A stretch of 20,642 bases of DNA from Prolixibacteraceae bacterium (GTDB taxonomy: Bacteria; Bacteroidota; Bacteroidia; Bacteroidales; Prolixibacteraceae): contig JAGODU010000067.1 in the NCBI GenBank assembly GCA_017998095.1, forward strand, positions 1 to 20,642. Direction: 5' to 3'. The notes beneath the pieces were generated by a model. It was not told the origin of the DNA and searched no databases. It worked only from the letters and a program-made list of their open reading frames with translations. Within the stretch, counting starts at the first letter, position 1, and each line of letters begins with the position of its first letter. Shown piece after piece: positions 4,447 through 14,234 of the stretch. The translations under genes were made by a program, and so were the position numbers.

Positions 4447-7400
4447 CAGGAGTTACTGCTACTGCATCGGAAAGTATTCCTAAGGATGCTGTAGTAGTAA
4501 AAGGAGTTGTAAAGGAAATGAAATCTTCCTCTCTGTTGCCGGGGGTTACGGTAGTTCTTAAAGGAAAAACCATTGGAACTGTAACCGATATTAACGGTAA
4601 CTTTGTTATTAATGCATCAGAAGGTGACATTCTGGTATTTTCCTACATCGGTTATTTACAACAGGAGATTAAGGTTGGCAATACAACTTATTTAGAAGTG
4701 AATTTGCAGGAAGACCTTTACGGAATTGAAGAGGTGGTTGTAACCGGTTATGGTGTACAGAAGAAAAGTGACCTTACCGGGTCAGTTGCTTCAGTGTCAG
4801 CAGAAAAACTTACAAGTGTGCCTATTGCAAATATTGAACAAGCTTTGCAGGGACAGGCTGCCGGTGTAAATATCATTCCAAAGTCAGGACGTCCTGGTGA
4901 AGGTGCAGATATTCAGATTCGTGGTGTCACTTCTATTAATGGTACAAAACCTTTGGTTATTATTGATGGTGTCTATGGCGACCTTAATAATATTAATCCT
5001 GCCGACATTGCATCAATTGAAATTCTTAAAGATGCCTCTTCAGCTGCAATTTATGGTGCAACCGGAGGAAACGGTGTAATCCTTGTAACTACTAAAAACG
5101 GTAAGGCAGGCAAGATGAACATTAGTTTAAATGCTTACCGTGGTGTTGAAAGTCCTGTAGGAAAAATTGAAATGATGAACTCACAGGAGTACATGGAAGT
5201 TTGTGAGGAAATAGATTTTAAGGGGAAAACACCTCTTAACTATAGTCCTGATACTCTTCCTACTTATGATTGGCAGGACATTGTTTTTCAGAATGTTATT
5301 ACTGAAAATTATGACATGGCAATTTCCGGTGGAAATGATGTTTCAACATACTTTTTCAGTGCCGGTCTTGATAAGCAGGGCGGTATTGTTAAGAATACAG
5401 ATTTTCAGCGTTTTACTATAAGAATGAACTCTGAGCACAAAGTAAATAAGTTCATTACTTTCGATGAAAAGGTAACTTTTGTTAATACAACTAAAAATGG
5501 TTTTGACGACTGGTACTGGCACAACTACTATAACAATCCTATCTTAGGTGTTATAGTAATGGATCCTACTGTTCCTGCTTATGATGCAGACGGAAAATGG
5601 ACAATTTCTCCTCGTAATGTTGCCAATCCTTTAGTAGGAATCGATCTCAAAGATAAATTAGATAAGAATAACCATTTTGAAGGTAATTTCGGGTTAAAGA
5701 TTCATATCATTAAGGGTCTTGATTTTCAGAGCCGTATTATTGGTAAGTTCAGTCTTAACGATCAAAAAGAATATTTGCCAATTTACTGGGCTTCTCCAAC
5801 ACTTTACAATACTCAGGACAAACTTAGCCAGAGTATGAAGAAAAGTATGTCATATAACTTCCAGAACTTTATTAACTACCAGACAACTATAGCAGGGAAT
5901 CATAATATTGCCTTAATGGCAGGTATGGAAGCAAGCAAATGGTGGTGGTATGATATAGCCGGACAAAGGCTTGATATGGCAAGTTCAGATCCAAATATGT
6001 TATATCTTACAAAATCTACAAATGGAACAGCTGATGCACAGAATGTTACAGGTACAGCTGATCTTGGCACAAGTCTGGCATATTTTGGTCGTTTGAATTA
6101 CGATTTCAAAGGGAAATACCTCTTGACAGTTAACGTAAGACGTGATGGCTCAAGTAACTTTGGTCCTAACAACAGATGGGGTACATTCCCTTCATTTTCT
6201 GCAGGATGGAAGTTTACTGAAGAAGAATTCATGAAGAGTGTACCGGTAATATCAAGCGGTAAAATACGTTTTGGTTATGGACAAACAGGTGCCAATGCAA
6301 GAACTGGTACTCCTTTCCTTTCAAAAGTTGAAACTAAAGCTGAATTCAGATATACATTTAATGGTACTGAAGTTGGGGGTTTAGGAACACAGGTAGGAAC
6401 AGCACCTAATCAGATTGCAAACCCTGCAATACATTGGGAATCGATTAACATGTCAAACCTTGGTTTGGATATGTCATTCTTTGAAAACCGGGTTTACCTT
6501 ACTGCTGATTTGTTTAACAAGGTAAATGAAGGTATGCTTCTCCAGAAAGAAACTAGTTCAATTGCAGGTACACATGGTGGTGCAAACCCTGAAGTGAACT
6601 TTGGTAGCATTAGCAATAAAGGATATGAAATTACAATTGGTGCCCGCAAAAATGATGGTGAGCTTACAGGTTCTATTGATTTGAATTTCTCAGGTGTTCA
6701 GAATAAAGTTCTTTCACTTGCCACTGACTCAATGAAATCAGGTGCGGTACACAATGTATCACCAACAAATATTACTATAGTAGGTCAGCCAATTGCACAA
6801 TTCTATGGCTATCAAATAGAAGGTATGTTCTCTGCTGATGATCCAACTGAATTAGTTGGTAAAAATTATGTTATTAGTAATCAGCCTTACTTCATTAATG
6901 AATCAACAGGTCAAAAACAGTTCTTTCAGTCAAAAGCAAAGCCCGGTGATATGCGTTTTAAAGACGCAAACAATGATAGCAGGAAGACAGAAGCAGGTGA
7001 TAAAGTTCTTCTTGGAAGCCCATGGCCTAAATTGTCATTCGGATTTTCTGTGAACCTTCAATATAAAGGATTCGACTTTTCAGCATTCTTTAATGGAACA
7101 TACGGAAATAAAATCATGAACGGAACCAAACAGTATATGTATAATCCAACAGGATATGCTAACCGTGGAAAAGCATTTGCCAATCGTTATCGTGATGAGA
7201 TTGTCAAAGACGGAGTTGTTGTTGTTCATGAAAACCATGATACAGATGTTTATCGTCTGTCAGCAGATAATTATACACAAATGAATTCATTCTTTGTAGA
7301 AGATGGTTCATTCCTTCGTTTAAGAAATTTGATGCTTGGTTATACTATTCCTAAATCTGTTACAAGCAAAATTGGTGTTGAAAAACTTAGAGTTTATGTT

Positions 7401-7547
7401 GGTGGAAGAAACTTGTTTACACTTACAAAGTATACAGGTATGAATCCTGAAGTAGGAAGTATTGATAATATTCTGAATTCAGGAGTAGATATAGGTCTTT
7501 ATCCGGTAACAAAAATGTTATATTTTGGAGCCAATTTAGTTTTTTAA
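4443..7547 (+). CDS. SusC/RagA-like TonB-dependent outer-membrane transporter
   Basis: Imports oligosaccharides across the outer membrane with a SusD lid, powered by TonB. The frame given encodes 1034 residues from a TTG that is only the first start in this frame; the real start is probably ATG 4363 in another frame (see the entry there). Domains: a carboxypeptidase-regulatory-like beta-sandwich (about 17-93, VVKGVVKE...GVTVVLKG...TDINGNF), the SusC signature EVVVTGYG (97-104), a plug domain to about residue 220 (IRGVTSINGTKPLVIIDGV, ASSAAIYGATGGNGVILVTTK), then a 22-strand-type barrel ending in an aromatic C-terminus (LYFGANLVF). The 27-base gap to the SusD-like gene indicates one operon. 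Substrate specificity is not readable from sequence; nearby CE15 and GH43 suggest plant-polysaccharide fragments. Confidence 0.93.
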   Translation: MTGVTATASESIPKDAVVVKGVVKEMKSSSLLPGVTVVLKGKTIGTVTDINGNFVINASEGDILVFSYIGYLQQEIKVGNTTYLEVNLQEDLYGIEEVVVTGYGVQKKSDLTGSVASVSAEKLTSVPIANIEQALQGQAAGVNIIPKSGRPGEGADIQIRGVTSINGTKPLVIIDGVYGDLNNINPADIASIEILKDASSAAIYGATGGNGVILVTTKNGKAGKMNISLNAYRGVESPVGKIEMMNSQEYMEVCEEIDFKGKTPLNYSPDTLPTYDWQDIVFQNVITENYDMAISGGNDVSTYFFSAGLDKQGGIVKNTDFQRFTIRMNSEHKVNKFITFDEKVTFVNTTKNGFDDWYWHNYYNNPILGVIVMDPTVPAYDADGKWTISPRNVANPLVGIDLKDKLDKNNHFEGNFGLKIHIIKGLDFQSRIIGKFSLNDQKEYLPIYWASPTLYNTQDKLSQSMKKSMSYNFQNFINYQTTIAGNHNIALMAGMEASKWWWYDIAGQRLDMASSDPNMLYLTKSTNGTADAQNVTGTADLGTSLAYFGRLNYDFKGKYLLTVNVRRDGSSNFGPNNRWGTFPSFSAGWKFTEEEFMKSVPVISSGKIRFGYGQTGANARTGTPFLSKVETKAEFRYTFNGTEVGGLGTQVGTAPNQIANPAIHWESINMSNLGLDMSFFENRVYLTADLFNKVNEGMLLQKETSSIAGTHGGANPEVNFGSISNKGYEITIGARKNDGELTGSIDLNFSGVQNKVLSLATDSMKSGAVHNVSPTNITIVGQPIAQFYGYQIEGMFSADDPTELVGKNYVISNQPYFINESTGQKQFFQSKAKPGDMRFKDANNDSRKTEAGDKVLLGSPWPKLSFGFSVNLQYKGFDFSAFFNGTYGNKIMNGTKQYMYNPTGYANRGKAFANRYRDEIVKDGVVVVHENHDTDVYRLSADNYTQMNSFFVEDGSFLRLRNLMLGYTIPKSVTSKIGVEKLRVYVGGRNLFTLTKYTGMNPEVGSIDNILNSGVDIGLYPVTKMLYFGANLVF

Positions 7548-7574
7548 ATGACCAATTTAATTTAATAAAGTAAT

Positions 7575-9239
7575 ATGAAGATTATGAATAAAATAATATT
7601 AAAATACATGTTGATTCTGTTGATTGGGATAGCATCATTTGGATGTAGTTCCGATTTCCTGAACATAACACCTCAGGCAGCAGAAAACAGTGCAGCGTTC
7701 TATCTTACAGAGGACCATGCCAATCAGGCTATTACCGCAGCTTACTCACCATTTAATAATATTGGTGTTTGGGATACTGATATTTTACACCGTATGGGTG
7801 AAATGCCGGGTGACGATGCAGAACCAGGAGGGGAAGACATTAGCGACTGCCCTAATTTACAGGACTTTGGTCGTTTTACTTGTTTGACCACTGATGGTAT
7901 ATTTGATGAAGTTTTTGGTACTTTATACCGTGGTGTTTATTTTAGTAATATTGCTATTGAGGAATTACCAAGTATTAAGGAAACTGACAAAAATGCTGAT
8001 CCGGTTTTGATTGACAGAAGGGTAGCTGAAGCTAAGTTTATACGTGCAATAAATTATTTCTATCTGACAATGATTTTTGGTGGTGTGCCTTATGTTGATC
8101 ATGTACTTGGTGCAGATGAATATGATCAGCCGCGTGCAGAAATTAAGAAGATATATGAATTGATTGAAAAAGACCTTAAAGAAGCAATTGAAGTGCTTCC
8201 TGAACGCAGTGGTTGGGGTGCTGAAATAGGCCGTGCTTCAAAGGGAGCTGCAAAAGCGTTGCTTGGTCGTTTGTATCAGTTTGAATCGTCTTATGCTAAA
8301 AATTACGGGGGTAAAGACAAACGTTTTGACGGCATGACTGAACGTTGGGCAGAATCGCTCAAGTATAGTGAAGAAGTAATCAACTCAAATGAATATGAAC
8401 TTGTTGGTATCGGCGGTGAAACTTATGATTCATGGAGAGGAAATGTAAATGGATATCGTTATATTTTCACATCTGATGGTGACAACTGTAAAGAAGGCGT
8501 TTTTGAAATTCAATGTTTAAAAGAAGGTTTAGGATGGTCAGCTGCAAGAGGTAATTCAGCAGCTCAGTGGAACACTTCACGTTATTTCTTTGATGAAACA
8601 GGAAAAGCTACGACTGCAGGACCTTGGGGTTTTGCTGTTCCTACTCAGGAATTATACAATTTGTTTGATCCGGCTGACCCACGTCTTAAAACATCTATGA
8701 CAAGAGAAGGCGATGTGGATTCAATGCAGACTTCAAACGGAAAATGGGTACCTTATTGCTTTGACCATTGTATTACAAAAGTTTATGCAAAAAAATGGGA
8801 AGCTTCTTCAGCTGAGTTTAAAGATATCGGTGCTCCATGGCATGGTGCTCCGCAGAATATCAGGCTTATACGTTTTTCAGAAGTATATCTTAATGCTGCA
8901 GAAGCTGCTTTAATGCTGGGACAGAATGACAAAGCCCTTGCTTATGTGAATAAAGTTCGTGAACGTGCAAGAATGTGCGGAAATACAGGAAAACCTGCTG
9001 CTTTAACAAGCATCACGCTTAATGATATCATGAACGAAAGGCGAATGGAATTTTCGAGTGAAGGAAAACGTTTCTATGATATGGTAAGATGGGGTATTGC
9101 TGATGATATACTTAATGCAACACCTACTATTGATGGTTATCCAAGAGAATTTATTCCAGGAAAGAATGAATTTCATCCACTTCCTAATATTGAAATTACT
9201 CTTAGTCAGGATAAACTTTTACAATATCCCGGCTGGTAA
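7575..9239 (+). CDS. SusD/RagB-like glycan-binding outer-membrane lipoprotein
   Basis: A 554-residue surface lipoprotein that caps the SusC transporter and binds glycan. Signal peptide II with lipobox SFGC, Cys24, followed by SSDFLNITPQ, the usual SusD mature start. The TPR-like helical part is visible at RRVAEAKFIRAINYFYLTMIFGGVP (about 149-173), the SusD hallmark NERRMEFSSEGKRFYDMVRWG lies at 487-507, and the C-terminus HPLPNIEITLSQDKLLQYPGW is typical. ATG 7575 is used; ATG 7584 would also leave a workable signal peptide. It follows the SusC gene by 27 bases and ends before an intrinsic terminator at 9305, so susC-susD form a two-gene operon. Confidence 0.95.
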   Translation: MKIMNKIILKYMLILLIGIASFGCSSDFLNITPQAAENSAAFYLTEDHANQAITAAYSPFNNIGVWDTDILHRMGEMPGDDAEPGGEDISDCPNLQDFGRFTCLTTDGIFDEVFGTLYRGVYFSNIAIEELPSIKETDKNADPVLIDRRVAEAKFIRAINYFYLTMIFGGVPYVDHVLGADEYDQPRAEIKKIYELIEKDLKEAIEVLPERSGWGAEIGRASKGAAKALLGRLYQFESSYAKNYGGKDKRFDGMTERWAESLKYSEEVINSNEYELVGIGGETYDSWRGNVNGYRYIFTSDGDNCKEGVFEIQCLKEGLGWSAARGNSAAQWNTSRYFFDETGKATTAGPWGFAVPTQELYNLFDPADPRLKTSMTREGDVDSMQTSNGKWVPYCFDHCITKVYAKKWEASSAEFKDIGAPWHGAPQNIRLIRFSEVYLNAAEAALMLGQNDKALAYVNKVRERARMCGNTGKPAALTSITLNDIMNERRMEFSSEGKRFYDMVRWGIADDILNATPTIDGYPREFIPGKNEFHPLPNIEITLSQDKLLQYPGW

Positions 9240-9304
9240 TCTGATAGAATATGTTTAGTAATTTTTATGAACATTCTTTTTTTTCATAAATAGTTAGATC
9301 AATT

Positions 9305-9342
9305 AAAGGGACTGTCTCGAAAGAGTTCAGTCTCTTTTTTTT
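9305..9342 (+). terminator. Intrinsic terminator of the susC-susD operon
   Basis: Stem AAAGGGACTG (9305-9314) pairs with CAGTCTCTTT (9328-9337, one G-T pair), continues through CTC/GAG around a GAAA tetraloop with a small internal bulge, and runs into a T8 tract. Confidence 0.85.
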
Positions 9343-9360
9343 ATAGTTTTTTTCTGTCTT

Positions 9361-9368
9361 TAATTTTG
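9361..9368 (+). promoter_or_regulatory. -7 promoter element for the PD40/TPR lipoprotein gene
   Basis: TAATTTTG matches TAnnTTTG exactly and is the same octamer as in the ssrA promoter. It lies 42 bases before the ATG and after the susD terminator. The -33 region is only a T-run. Confidence 0.55.
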
Positions 9369-9410
9369 AATTTTATTAGTTTTAGCATTTACTGATAATA
9401 TTGATACCTT

Positions 9411-12101
9411 ATGAGGGCACTTTGGTTCAACAAAAAGAAAAGTATTAAAGTTCTTTTACTGATTTTAGCTGTTATATGCCTTTCGGGCTGTAGTGGTCAT
9501 CAGATTAAAAAAGAACTGCAGTTAATTTTAAGCGAAAAACAAAAAGCTGAGGGTATTGATATTAAATATCCATGGAATTATACAATATTTCCTCCAGAGA
9601 TACCTGCTCCGGTATTTGAATGGGAAGATAAAACATCACATTCTTCAGAATGGAATGTTTTTATTTCAAACGATAAAGGTGAAATTCTCATTTCAGACAT
9701 AAGTGATAAATGCTCATGGAGACCTGATTCAACTGATTGGAAAGATTTGAAAAAAAATCCTGCGATGAATAATTTTACATTTACTGCTATTGCAGAAAAG
9801 TCAGTAAAAGATCAACATCCATCAGGAAAAATCATTTTTTCATTTTCTAAAGATTCGGTTGGAGCAGATATTTTTTACAGGGCAGTGACTCTTCCTTTCA
9901 GTTATGCAGTTAAGAATGTTAAAACTATAGAATGGTATTTAGGAAGTATTGATGGCAACAAGCCAAGAAAGATGCTTGACAATATACCTGTTTGCGGTAA
10001 TTGTCATTCCTTCCCGTTACAAAAACCTTTGCTGGCAATGGATGTAGATTATGCGAATGATAAAGGATCATATATAATTTCAGACATAAAAGAAAACTGT
10101 TTGCTGAAAGCTGAAGATGTTATTACATGGAGTGATTACAAACGTGAAGACGGAGAAACTACATTCGGGTTGCTTTCTCAGATTTCGCCTGACGGCAGGC
10201 ATGTTCTATCAACAGTTAAAGATTTATCGGTATTTGTAGCTATTGATGATAACCTTGCTTACTCGCAGTTGTTTTTTCCTGTAAAGGGAATAATTGGAAT
10301 ATATGACAGGCAAAAAAAATCATTTAGCTCTTTAAAAGGTGCAAATGATGAAAGATATGTGCAAAGTAATGCCAGCTGGTCGCCTGATGGAAAGAAAGTA
10401 CTGTTCACTAAAACAGTAGCATATATTCCTGAAAAAATCAGGAAAAAGGGAAGAGAATTGCAAAGTGTTAATGATATAAAAGAATTTATAAACGGAACAA
10501 AGGAGTTCAAGTATGACTTGTATTCAGTTGATTTTAATGAAGGCAATGGAGGAGAGTCGAAGCCACTTGAAGGGGCTTCAGCTAACGGGAAAAGTAATTA
10601 TTTTCCAAAGTTCTCGCCCGATGGTAAGTGGATAGTCTTTTGCCAGGCTGATAATTTCATGCTGCTTCGGCAAGACAGTCGTCTTTACATTATGCCTTCA
10701 GAAGGAGGAGCACCTCGTTTGATGAATTGTAATATGGATGAAATGAATTCATGGCATTCATGGTCACCAAACAGTAAATGGATTGTTTTTTCTTCTAAAA
10801 ACCGTGGTATATATACTCAACTCTATCTTACTCATATAGATGAGAATGGTAATGATTCACCTCCGGTTCTTCTTGAAAACCTGTGCTTTGAAAAAAGAGC
10901 AGCTAATATTCCGGAGTTTTATCCTTTCAATGCTGATGAGTTTAAAAAAATCACTGACAATTTTTCGGCTACACCTGTGTATTTCAACAGGGCAGCTAAT
11001 GATGCTATCAGTAATAAATACTACAAGAGTGCTTATGATGATCTTGATAAAGCATTTCAATCAGATAGCAATTACCTTGAAACCTACTTAAACAGAATTA
11101 TGTTGAACCTGGTACTTAAACAAGCTAATTCGCTTAAAGAATTATCGGATAATAAGAAAGCAATGAAAATTGTTTTAGACTCATTAAGATTAAAACCAAA
11201 TGATGAATATTTTCTGTCTTTAAAGTTAACCTTGCTTTCTAATACAGGAAGAGGACAAGAAGCAATGAATGAAGCAGAAGCATTGGTTAAGAAATACCCG
11301 GGGAATTATAAGTTTTATGAATTACTGTCTTCTTACTATAAGAAAAATAATAAATATCAGGAAGCTATTGATTGTTTTAAGCAAATGCAGAAGATTTATC
11401 CGAAAGAAAATCAGCGTTTAAATTCAATGATAGCAGAAACATATATGAAAGCTGATAAAAATGATGAAGCACTTAAGATTGTTAATCAGTTGCTTAATGA
11501 CAGACCCGATAATAATGAATTGTATCTCATTCGTTCTCAGATACAAATGAATATAAAAGCAATTGAAAAGGCAAAGAGCGATATAGATTTTATTATATCC
11601 AGAGATTCAGTTAATTATAAATTCAATAAGATGCTGGCCCAATTATATCAGGCTCAAGGCAACAAGAGACTTTATTATTTTCAGGTTCAAAAAAACATGA
11701 GAATTTTAAACAACTTATATCAGTTGAACAATGAAGATGTTGATGTGATTTTTGAACTGGCATCATTAAATCTTTCTATGGGCGATTTAGATGGTGCTGA
11801 AGAATGGTTTGATCGTATTTTGGCATACTTCCCCAATAACTATGAAGCGTTGAAACAAAAGGCTGTAATAAAGCTTAACAAGCAGATGTGGAATGAGGCA
11901 ATATCTATTTATGACAGACTTGAAAGTTATTACAGACCTGTTGAAGAGTTCCTAAATAATAAAGCAATTGCATATATTCAGATTGGCAATTTGAAAAAGG
12001 CACTGGAATATTTTGATAAAACACTAGAAGTGAATCCGGGAAATAAGGATGCGCAGTTTAACAGGAATAAGCTTAGGGCAGAAATGTCAGGACGTAAATA
12101 A
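9411..12101 (+). CDS. PD40 (TolB-like) propeller plus TPR lipoprotein with one CxxCH motif
   Basis: An 896-residue predicted lipoprotein (signal peptide II, lipobox LSGC, Cys27). An N-terminal sandwich-like region carries a single CGNCH (Cys195, Cys198, His199), a c-type haem-attachment pattern. PD40/TolB-like blades follow at SPDGRHVL (about 258), SPDGKKVLF (323), SPDGKWIVF (400) and SPNSKWIVF (451). From about residue 520 to the end there are roughly eight or nine tetratricopeptide repeats, the last ones clearest (AIAYIQIGNLKKALEYFDKTLEVNPGN). Proteins with this layout occur beside SusC/SusD pairs in Bacteroidota, but I know of no assigned biochemical role; a periplasmic or surface scaffold is plausible. 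A terminator and promoter separate it from susD, so it is an independent transcript. Confidence 0.85.
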   Translation: MRALWFNKKKSIKVLLLILAVICLSGCSGHQIKKELQLILSEKQKAEGIDIKYPWNYTIFPPEIPAPVFEWEDKTSHSSEWNVFISNDKGEILISDISDKCSWRPDSTDWKDLKKNPAMNNFTFTAIAEKSVKDQHPSGKIIFSFSKDSVGADIFYRAVTLPFSYAVKNVKTIEWYLGSIDGNKPRKMLDNIPVCGNCHSFPLQKPLLAMDVDYANDKGSYIISDIKENCLLKAEDVITWSDYKREDGETTFGLLSQISPDGRHVLSTVKDLSVFVAIDDNLAYSQLFFPVKGIIGIYDRQKKSFSSLKGANDERYVQSNASWSPDGKKVLFTKTVAYIPEKIRKKGRELQSVNDIKEFINGTKEFKYDLYSVDFNEGNGGESKPLEGASANGKSNYFPKFSPDGKWIVFCQADNFMLLRQDSRLYIMPSEGGAPRLMNCNMDEMNSWHSWSPNSKWIVFSSKNRGIYTQLYLTHIDENGNDSPPVLLENLCFEKRAANIPEFYPFNADEFKKITDNFSATPVYFNRAANDAISNKYYKSAYDDLDKAFQSDSNYLETYLNRIMLNLVLKQANSLKELSDNKKAMKIVLDSLRLKPNDEYFLSLKLTLLSNTGRGQEAMNEAEALVKKYPGNYKFYELLSSYYKKNNKYQEAIDCFKQMQKIYPKENQRLNSMIAETYMKADKNDEALKIVNQLLNDRPDNNELYLIRSQIQMNIKAIEKAKSDIDFIISRDSVNYKFNKMLAQLYQAQGNKRLYYFQVQKNMRILNNLYQLNNEDVDVIFELASLNLSMGDLDGAEEWFDRILAYFPNNYEALKQKAVIKLNKQMWNEAISIYDRLESYYRPVEEFLNNKAIAYIQIGNLKKALEYFDKTLEVNPGNKDAQFNRNKLRAEMSGRK

Positions 12102-12117
12102 CCAAATTAAAATACTG

Positions 12118-12156
12118 AAAATATAAAAGGCCGGTTTTTCCGACCTTTTATATTTT
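12118..12156. terminator. Bidirectional terminator between convergent genes
   Basis: A 17-bp stem (12118-12134 with 12140-12156, one C-A mismatch) with a TTTTT loop, a GC-rich core GGCCGG/CCGACC and A/T tracts on both sides. It serves the plus-strand TPR gene and the minus-strand beta-helix gene. Confidence 0.85.
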
Positions 12157-12162
12157 CTTTTT

Positions 12163-13995
12163 TTATTTCATGTAATATGCGCCTGCAAATGCAGCTTTCT
12201 TGACTTTTATTTTTTCCTTGTTTTCAGCTTTTATGCTAAAATCATTTTTACTGAAATTATTAAAGAATGTGGTAGATATTCCGTTATAAAACTTACTTTC
12301 AGTTTCAAAACCGGGATATAAAGCAGTCAGTTCTTCGGGAGCAATTAAATTTGCAGTGCATTTCTCGTTATTTGCAGGGCACCAGACGATTATTGTATCT
12401 GATTTTTCTTCAGATTCATTAAGATAGAAATTGTTATTCATTTCAGATAGTTGAGATTTACTGAGCCTTTCACACATATTAGCTGGTTGCCATGCTGTAA
12501 AGTCAGGACGCCGGTATTTTTTTTCCATGTAGAAAATATTGTTTTTGAAAATGTGATTGAAGCGCGAATCAACACCGGGAGCAGTTAGAATATGCCATCC
12601 AAAATGGTCTTTTTCATCTCCGCGTTCATTTCTTCCGAAGCTAGCTGTACTATTGATATATGTATTATTGTAAACTTTTACATTAGCGCTGTTAAGAACG
12701 AATGAACCTTGTTCGCAATTCAGGAAAACATTTCCGGCGCAAACAGCATCACTGGATATTTCATAAAAGAAGCCACTGAAGTTTGACCAAATGTGTGCTT
12801 TTTTAGTGAATTTATTAATATCGCCTATGTTTTCAACCCAGTTATTGATGAATACTCCGTCTTTGTTTCCTACATCATACCAAAGTCCGTTTGAATTAGG
12901 CTGATCGATAATCAGATTATTACGGCATACAACTCTGTGAGTCTGGTTGAATATTTTAACAGAAGAAGGATAAAAGCCGGTCCATTTTTCAATGTTATTG
13001 TTGGCAAATATATTTCCTTCTAATAAAACATCTGAAGAAGCTACAATATACAGACCTTCTGTATTGGTATCAGTGATTTTGCAGTGACGCATGACCATAC
13101 TGTCACCAAGGGCAAATACTCCAATGCGAAAGCATTTTGAGAAAGTACAGTTTTCAAAAACAGTACCGACAACATCTTTGCCAAAATCCTTTTCTTCTGC
13201 AACGCCCTGAGGGTAATATCCGGCAATGTGAACCATAGTGTCCGGATATTGAGTTATTGTCAGGCCTTTGATTACCGGGCCTTTATTGTCAGGTTTTTTA
13301 CCGTTAACATCTTGGGTTGTTCTTATAATTGCCTTACGGAAAGCAGTTATTTCAATGAACTTACCTTCAGGATTAGTACCTATAAATATCTCTTTGGTAT
13401 CGTAATCAACAAAGCATGTATTTTCAGTTACTTCCTTTTTGCTACCGGCAGATTCAAGGAAATTACCATCGATAAAAATGCCATCGTTATTAAAACGGTG
13501 TAGCGGAGTAAATCTTTCTTCCCACTTTCTGTTCCACCAACTTTCAGGGCTGGCAGGAAACAGATGTTCCCACTTAATGGACCACAATCCATCTGGTGTT
13601 TTATTCCAGTTTTCAGCAACAAGAGTACCTTTAAGAACAGGATTTTCATTCTTGTAAGGCTGGATAATAATTCCCTGATTGAAAGTAAGGTTTCCTGTAC
13701 GATATGTTCCGCCTCTCATTATGATAGCATCACCTGTAACGGCTTTTGCAATTGCTGATTCAATAGAAGATGGTTTAAGAGAATCTATTCCTTCAGAATC
13801 AGGGGCACCATTTGGTGCCACAAAATAAATTTTCCCTTTTACATCAGGCAGATCATAAGTTATTGATTGAGGACCGTATGAATTTTTATCAGGATCAGGA
13901 CCTGAGTATGATTCTGTACTATTATCACATGAAATGATTGAAAATGTGATAAATGATGCACAAAGAACCCGAAAGATAAAGTTTACCTTATTCAT
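12163..13995 (-). CDS. Right-handed parallel beta-helix lipoprotein (possible polysaccharide lyase or glycan-acting enzyme)
   Basis: A 610-residue predicted lipoprotein (lipobox IISC, Cys23). The segment KIYFVAPNGAPDSEGIDSLK, then AIAKAVTGDAIIMRGGTYRTGN (about 55-102), is the DUF1565-like entry seen in many parallel beta-helix lyases and hydrolases. Beta-helix rungs with the inward Asn/Cys pattern follow: GTVFENCTFSKC (277-288), SMVMRHCKITDTNTEGLYI (299-317), SDVLLEGNIFANNN (321-334), HRVVCRNNLIIDQPNSNGLWY (353-373), DGVFINNWVENIG (379-391), DAVCAGNVFLNC (416-427) and ANVKVYNNTYINS (437-449). I cannot name a catalytic family; a polysaccharide-lyase-like role fits the neighbours but is an inference. 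It is transcribed alone, convergent with the TPR gene and divergent from the next gene. Confidence 0.82.
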   Translation of the reverse strand: MNKVNFIFRVLCASFITFSIISCDNSTESYSGPDPDKNSYGPQSITYDLPDVKGKIYFVAPNGAPDSEGIDSLKPSSIESAIAKAVTGDAIIMRGGTYRTGNLTFNQGIIIQPYKNENPVLKGTLVAENWNKTPDGLWSIKWEHLFPASPESWWNRKWEERFTPLHRFNNDGIFIDGNFLESAGSKKEVTENTCFVDYDTKEIFIGTNPEGKFIEITAFRKAIIRTTQDVNGKKPDNKGPVIKGLTITQYPDTMVHIAGYYPQGVAEEKDFGKDVVGTVFENCTFSKCFRIGVFALGDSMVMRHCKITDTNTEGLYIVASSDVLLEGNIFANNNIEKWTGFYPSSVKIFNQTHRVVCRNNLIIDQPNSNGLWYDVGNKDGVFINNWVENIGDINKFTKKAHIWSNFSGFFYEISSDAVCAGNVFLNCEQGSFVLNSANVKVYNNTYINSTASFGRNERGDEKDHFGWHILTAPGVDSRFNHIFKNNIFYMEKKYRRPDFTAWQPANMCERLSKSQLSEMNNNFYLNESEEKSDTIIVWCPANNEKCTANLIAPEELTALYPGFETESKFYNGISTTFFNNFSKNDFSIKAENKEKIKVKKAAFAGAYYMK

Positions 13996-14119
13996 AAAAA
14001 TTTGTGTTTAAATTTATTTGCTGTAAAATAATAAAACATTTTTAATTGAAGAAAGCAGTGATTAATAAATACATAAATCAATCAGCAAAAAAAACATGCA
14101 ATTAATGACAGTCAGAATT

Positions 14120-14152
14120 TTTGTATATTTATTAGAAATTAAAGTAATTTTT
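14120..14152 (+). promoter_or_regulatory. Putative promoter of the 320-residue membrane-anchored protein
   Basis: TTTG at 14120-14123 (-33), a 21-base spacer and TAATTTTT at 14145-14152 (one mismatch to TAnnTTTG). The predicted leader is about 75 bases. The region is a divergent intergenic stretch of 239 bases; I found no clear promoter for the minus-strand gene. Confidence 0.4.
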
Positions 14153-14234
14153 CACCAACTTTTAAGAATCAAATTAATATTTAAAGAAAAATCAAACTCA
14201 TATATCTAAATATAAACTTTTAATATTTATTGCT

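Noticed and set aside
9993..10007. Multihaem cytochrome
   Set aside because: Only one CxxCH is present in 896 residues; the rest is PD40 and TPR repeats.
13228..13758. Plus-strand reading frames over the beta-helix gene
   Set aside because: They are antisense shadows with no domain pattern; the minus-strand frame is a full lipoprotein gene.
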